NCBI GenBank assembly: GCA_958295785.1
Contig: OY282377.1
Span: 3,598,896-3,662,895 of the forward strand
Direction of reading: 5' to 3'
Length of the DNA stretch: 64,000 nucleotides
From: an uncultured Latescibacterota bacterium
Lineage (GTDB): Bacteria; Latescibacterota; UBA2968
A program made the position numbers and the translations under genes. The notes under the pieces were generated by a model. That model did no database searches, had not been told where the DNA came from, and saw only the letters and a program-made list of their open reading frames with translations. Positions 60,429 to 64,000 of the stretch are shown here, one piece after another. Within the stretch, counting starts at the first letter, position 1. Each line of letters begins with the position of its first letter.

Positions 60429-63400
60429 TCAGCCATCAAACAGATCGCCGGTTCGCACCTTCGGCGGCTTGTACAGGGCGTCTGGGACGGTCGGCAACTC
60501 GGCGGCGCAGAAACAGTCACCCGCGACGACCGCCTCGAGCAGGCTTTCTTGTTCGGGATAGCGGGCGACAGTCGCCTCTAGCACCCAAAGCAACTCGAGC
60601 AACTCGGTCGTGAACGGGCTGCGCCAACGCATGGGGCGGATGTGGTCCAGCGGCGACGACTTCCTGCCGGCGCCATTCTTCATGCGGTACTTGAGCCAAG
60701 ACTGCACCCCCTTCAATCCAGAAACCTCAAACTCATACACCTCGGGCGCGACCGGCGCGAATTCGCCTTCGCCAACGCGCAACGTTTGGGTCGAGTCATT
60801 GTAAGCGAACGTTTCGGGGTAACCATCAACGTCACCGGGAACGGCTTTGGTACATCGCGCCGCGCCATTCGGCACAACGCCTCGTCCCATGCCCCCGGGA
60901 ACGAATCGCTGGCCGTACGTGTGCAGATAGAGCAACCGCGCCCCCGCCTTGCGGACCTCCTCAAATAGTCTCGCGTCCTTTGTGATCGGCACGCGCACTT
61001 GCCGCGCCTCCAACTCGCGCTCGAAACGCGCAGTAAAGGCCGGTTGCGCCAACGCGCCATAGATGTATGCCGCGAAATCTTCCGGCGTCACCGGGCGTCC
61101 GTACTCCTCGCTTAAGAGATCGAGCAGGCCGGGCGGGATATTCGCCTCTGAAGCATCGGCGGTGCGGTAAAGTGGAATGACATCTTTTGCTCCGCGTGCA
61201 GAAAAATGGTGAAGATCGGGAACCAACGCACAAGCAGTAAATGCTGGACCCCGACCGAGAAACTGCGTCAGCAGACTCGTCAAATATACCTGCCGGTCGC
61301 TGTGGGCGTGCCAAAGATCGGGGCGCGGGCGAGACATCAAGCGACCATCTGCGATGAGGTATTGGCGGTCAAAAGAGCGATAAGCGTATCTTTGCACTTG
61401 GGGGACAGAAGCGTCGCTTGGCAGTTCGGCAATTGGCGTCGGGTCATCGTTTCCCGTCAAGGCGACGCGATGCGTACCATCAACCGTGCGATCTTGGGTT
61501 TCTCGAAATGCCTCGGACCGATCGGTGGCATGTAGAAGTTCGCGCCAGCGGCGTTCTAGCGTTTCCGAATCGGGGGCGATAGGCCAAGTTCGTTTCAACT
61601 GAATGCCCGAATGTTGCCACGGCATTAGGTCAGTCAGCATGGGCCAAGCAAAATAATCGCCCTCGCCCGCCGGGCGAAACGGCGCGTGCCAATCGTCTGG
61701 GCAATCCCGCCATGCCACTGCCTCGAAATTGTCAATGCCGTCGAGCGCGGCGAGTTTTTGTTCGCGCGTTCCTTCAATGCGGGTATAGCAGACTTTTGCG
61801 GGGGCGTCTTTTTTTGCCTTTTTCGTCCGCAAAGCCACGGCAATGGCCACGGGCGTCTGAATCGCAAAGACATTATCGCTCCTGCGCGTGCCGCGTCCCT
61901 CGCCGCCGAGGTCGAGAATCCAAATTTCATCGCACTGCCGGCGCATATACTCGCGCATTCCACAAAAAGCATCGCCATGGAGATAACTCGACGCGGTAAT
62001 AAAACTGACCACGCCGCCCGACGGGTCGTGCTCAAAGACCTTCCACAATGCCCACCGCCAAAAATAAACATAGAGATTGTAGAGATTTTTGACATGCACC
62101 CCGTGCCCTGCGGCAATGGCGGGATCGAGAAAATCGCGGAAAATCGCATCTGCCCCCTTGCCATTGTCGCCCCAGCGGACCCATGATCCCGTGCGATCTC
62201 CATTGTCCGGGCGGGCGGCCTCGTGCCGGTCATAAGGCGGATTGCCCAAACACACGAGCACCGGAACCGCGCTCTTGACCTCAAGTGCCTTGGTGCGCTG
62301 CTCTGCGATGGGCTGAAAAAACAGCGGCAGTTGCATGGGCTCTGCGGGCGGGCTTTCGAGCGTATCGGTCAAATACACATGCGTGCCGTCTTGGGGCAGG
62401 TGTGCGCCGCGGTCGCGCAGGGCGCGGCTCACGCGCAGTTCGCTCACCGCGTAGGGGCCGATCATCCGCTCAAAGCCATACAAGTTTTCAGCCAGCGTAG
62501 CAGCTTGGCCCGCAACAGCCCCCGCGCCCTGCGCTGCTTCAACGCGGCCTAGGATGTGTTCGATAACGCCGAGCAAATAGGTCCCTGTTCCGGTTGCGGG
62601 ATCGAGCGTAATGACATCGGAATCGGCAAAACTCAGGGGTTTGCCGAGGCGGTGAACGAGCAACTCGTCAATCAAACGCACTTGGGCGCGGACCACCTCG
62701 ACCGGGGTGTAATAAGCACCGGCGTCCTTGCGGAGATTGGGATCGTAAACAGCGAGGAAATCTTCGTAAAAATAGAGCCAGGGATCTTCGGGGCCAGCGA
62801 GCGTGTCGGGCGGCACCACAGCGAGCACGCGCACGAGCACATCGAGGGAAGCGGTCATGTCGGCGCGCGCATTGGGATCCGTCAAAACGCGCAATGCGCG
62901 CGACAGCAAGTTGTGCTGTACATCGAGGGCCTCTACTGCGCTTTCAATGGTGAGCGGGTCGGCTCCCTCGCTGCGGCCTAACAGGAGGGCGAAAGCGACC
63001 GTCTGGGCATAAGCGTCTGCAAATTGCGCGTCCGTGGCGTCTGGAAAGAGCAATTGCCGCCAGTCTCCCGCGAGTTGCACGAGGGGCGAAGCCGAATTTT
63101 TAAGCGCGTCTGTCACATCTTCGCGCAACATGCGACACAGCGGCGCCAGCAGCGCGGCAAAGCCTTTGAGATCGATTTTGCCCTTGCGACCCGTGGGGAT
63201 AAAAGGCTCCCACGAGAGAAAATCGCGCAAGAGGTGTTCAATGGCGCGGGCGTCCCGAGGCGCGGCGGCCACATCGCCCGACAGGCGGACGACCTCATCC
63301 ACCAATTTGCCGTCGCGGTAGAGTGCCCACTCATTGCCGTCGGTATAGAGGATATTCGGCACAACCGAAAAGCGTTTGAACTGATCGCGATTGTGGCCCC

Positions 63401-63689
63401 GAAACCGGATGGCGGTCGCGCCGACGCCGGGGGCTTTGAGTTCGACATATCCGGCGAGCAACTGATCGCGGTGAACCGCGTAATCCGGACAACCGATCTG
63501 ATCGGGCAAGGGCGTTTCGCCCGTGCAGACCACATTCCAACCGAGCGCACGCGCCGCCTCGGCCATAAAAGTCTCAAATGGCCCGCGCACTTGGTCTTCT
63601 GCCTCGCCCAGGGTGACTTGCGTCATCTTGGCGGTCACCGCAGCGGCAAAGTTTTGCAATGCCTCGTGGATTGGCATACTCCGATTCAT
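60429..63689 (-). CDS. Single-chain restriction-modification enzyme (type ISP-like)
   Basis: A 1086-residue protein. An N-terminal PD-(D/E)XK nuclease (CPDYAVHRDQLLAGYVELKA at about 68-87) is followed by a helical linker, a gamma-class N6-adenine methyltransferase (DAGAYYTPVEVVRAQVRLID, DPATGTGTYLLG, catalytic NPPY at about 483) and a C-terminal target-recognition domain of type ISP type. LlaBIII/LlaGI-type ISP enzymes also have a helicase between nuclease and methylase; none is visible here and the length is shorter, so this is a type IIG-like relative. It would methylate host DNA and cut unmodified DNA. ATG 63689 is 3 bp after the HEPN-type gene. Confidence 0.87.
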   Translation of the reverse strand: MNRSMPIHEALQNFAAAVTAKMTQVTLGEAEDQVRGPFETFMAEAARALGWNVVCTGETPLPDQIGCPDYAVHRDQLLAGYVELKAPGVGATAIRFRGHNRDQFKRFSVVPNILYTDGNEWALYRDGKLVDEVVRLSGDVAAAPRDARAIEHLLRDFLSWEPFIPTGRKGKIDLKGFAALLAPLCRMLREDVTDALKNSASPLVQLAGDWRQLLFPDATDAQFADAYAQTVAFALLLGRSEGADPLTIESAVEALDVQHNLLSRALRVLTDPNARADMTASLDVLVRVLAVVPPDTLAGPEDPWLYFYEDFLAVYDPNLRKDAGAYYTPVEVVRAQVRLIDELLVHRLGKPLSFADSDVITLDPATGTGTYLLGVIEHILGRVEAAQGAGAVAGQAATLAENLYGFERMIGPYAVSELRVSRALRDRGAHLPQDGTHVYLTDTLESPPAEPMQLPLFFQPIAEQRTKALEVKSAVPVLVCLGNPPYDRHEAARPDNGDRTGSWVRWGDNGKGADAIFRDFLDPAIAAGHGVHVKNLYNLYVYFWRWALWKVFEHDPSGGVVSFITASSYLHGDAFCGMREYMRRQCDEIWILDLGGEGRGTRRSDNVFAIQTPVAIAVALRTKKAKKDAPAKVCYTRIEGTREQKLAALDGIDNFEAVAWRDCPDDWHAPFRPAGEGDYFAWPMLTDLMPWQHSGIQLKRTWPIAPDSETLERRWRELLHATDRSEAFRETQDRTVDGTHRVALTGNDDPTPIAELPSDASVPQVQRYAYRSFDRQYLIADGRLMSRPRPDLWHAHSDRQVYLTSLLTQFLGRGPAFTACALVPDLHHFSARGAKDVIPLYRTADASEANIPPGLLDLLSEEYGRPVTPEDFAAYIYGALAQPAFTARFERELEARQVRVPITKDARLFEEVRKAGARLLYLHTYGQRFVPGGMGRGVVPNGAARCTKAVPGDVDGYPETFAYNDSTQTLRVGEGEFAPVAPEVYEFEVSGLKGVQSWLKYRMKNGAGRKSSPLDHIRPMRWRSPFTTELLELLWVLEATVARYPEQESLLEAVVAGDCFCAAELPTVPDALYKPPKVRTGDLFDG

Positions 63690-63692
63690 TTT

Positions 63693-64000
63693 TTATCTCG
63701 TTTCAAATGGATCGGGAACAACCGGCATCGCACGAACCCGACCATGTGCATACCAATTCCGAAACCCGAAGTACCCCTTGGTCACCGAGCAGACCCTTTG
63801 AAACTCCTCATCAATGCCGCTGAAACAGGCCCTCAATTTGTCGAATATCCGATAGAGGGGCATCCGCCTACACGCCTGAGACGCCCGCTTGGCAACTTGA
63901 CGAGTCTCGCGGCGATATGCCATACACAAATCGCGATACGCCTTGCTTACTGCATCTCGTCTTTTTCTTCTCAAAGATACGAGAAAATCTCGTCGGATAT
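63693..64000 (-). CDS. HEPN-domain protein (partial, runs off window)
   Basis: The frame is open from the window edge to TAA 63693-63695. The C-terminus GYFGFRNWYAHGRVRAMPVV then PDPFETR has RNWYAH, an RxxxxH ribonuclease motif of HEPN proteins. It is followed at 3 bp by the single-chain R-M gene, so the two are probably co-transcribed; HEPN nucleases often accompany R-M systems as back-up toxins. A TTG at 63974 is a possible internal start, but the gene probably extends beyond the window. Confidence 0.55.
   Translation of the reverse strand, partial: IRRDFLVSLRRKRRDAVSKAYRDLCMAYRRETRQVAKRASQACRRMPLYRIFDKLRACFSGIDEEFQRVCSVTKGYFGFRNWYAHGRVRAMPVVPDPFETR

Noticed and set aside
1-64000. A genetic code in which TGA is a sense codon throughout
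   Set aside because: Many intact genes here end with TGA at natural lengths (for example sucC, the helicase gene and the Bax1-like nuclease gene), so TGA works as a stop generally.

Overview
The window looks like chromosomal DNA of an uncultivated, fairly G+C-rich, Gram-negative-type heterotroph, possibly marine. This is inferred from signal peptides and lipoproteins, a secreted M16 peptidase, a dockerin-type module, a PmoA/DUF6807 protein, a BNR_4 sialidase-like protein, a mandelate-racemase-family enzyme and several SDRs. That mix is typical of Latescibacterota/Poribacteria-like genomes, but no rRNA or other phylogenetic marker is present, so the assignment is weak.

Layout. 0-15.5 kb: an XPB-like helicase and a Bax1/DUF790 nuclease, normally neighbours, lie 12 kb apart. 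Between them are toxin-antitoxin debris, an IS5-type composite element carrying an Rpn-family nuclease gene, a type III restriction-modification pair whose Res subunit runs into a DUF433 antitoxin domain followed by a DUF5615 toxin, and a DUF5069 gene pair. 15.6-22.6 kb: an M16 peptidase, a type II R-M-like pair, an enolase-superfamily enzyme and sucC. 22.7-29.2 kb: a truncated DUF433/DUF5615 pair, a RavA/ViaA (MoxR-VWA) cassette bounded by a 29-bp direct repeat, an FmdB zinc ribbon, and a methyltransferase gene split by an IS1595 element with a clean 8-bp target duplication. 29.3-40 kb: dnaK, then a strongly rearranged block with a duplicated dead HigBA/lipoprotein segment, three 1092-bp copies of one DDE-type IS (two forming a composite element), an SDH-type ClpP-fold protease and an IS630 remnant. 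40-49 kb: an FGE-like lipoprotein, a TPR-YcaO operon, and extracytoplasmic redox/TPR genes. 50-64 kb: PmoA-like, penicillin-acylase-like, rhodanese, rfbA, BNR, SDR and decarboxylase-like genes, a single-chain type ISP-like R-M enzyme and a HEPN-type gene running off the edge.

The strongest unexpected signal is a pair of in-frame TGA codons, each exactly at a catalytic cysteine position: a UxxC motif in a secreted thioredoxin-fold/dockerin protein (43,446-44,735) and the active-site loop of a rhodanese (53,642-54,475). Both frames continue with conserved sequence to a normal stop, and the first has a hairpin at bacterial SECIS distance. I read them as two selenoprotein genes. Other notable items are the Res-DUF433 junction with its toxin, start-codon (ATGAW) insertion by the 1092-bp IS, and repeated insertion of cassettes between long direct copies of the local sequence. 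A dispersed palindromic repeat (core GGGGCATCGCCCC) occurs about 13 times between genes.
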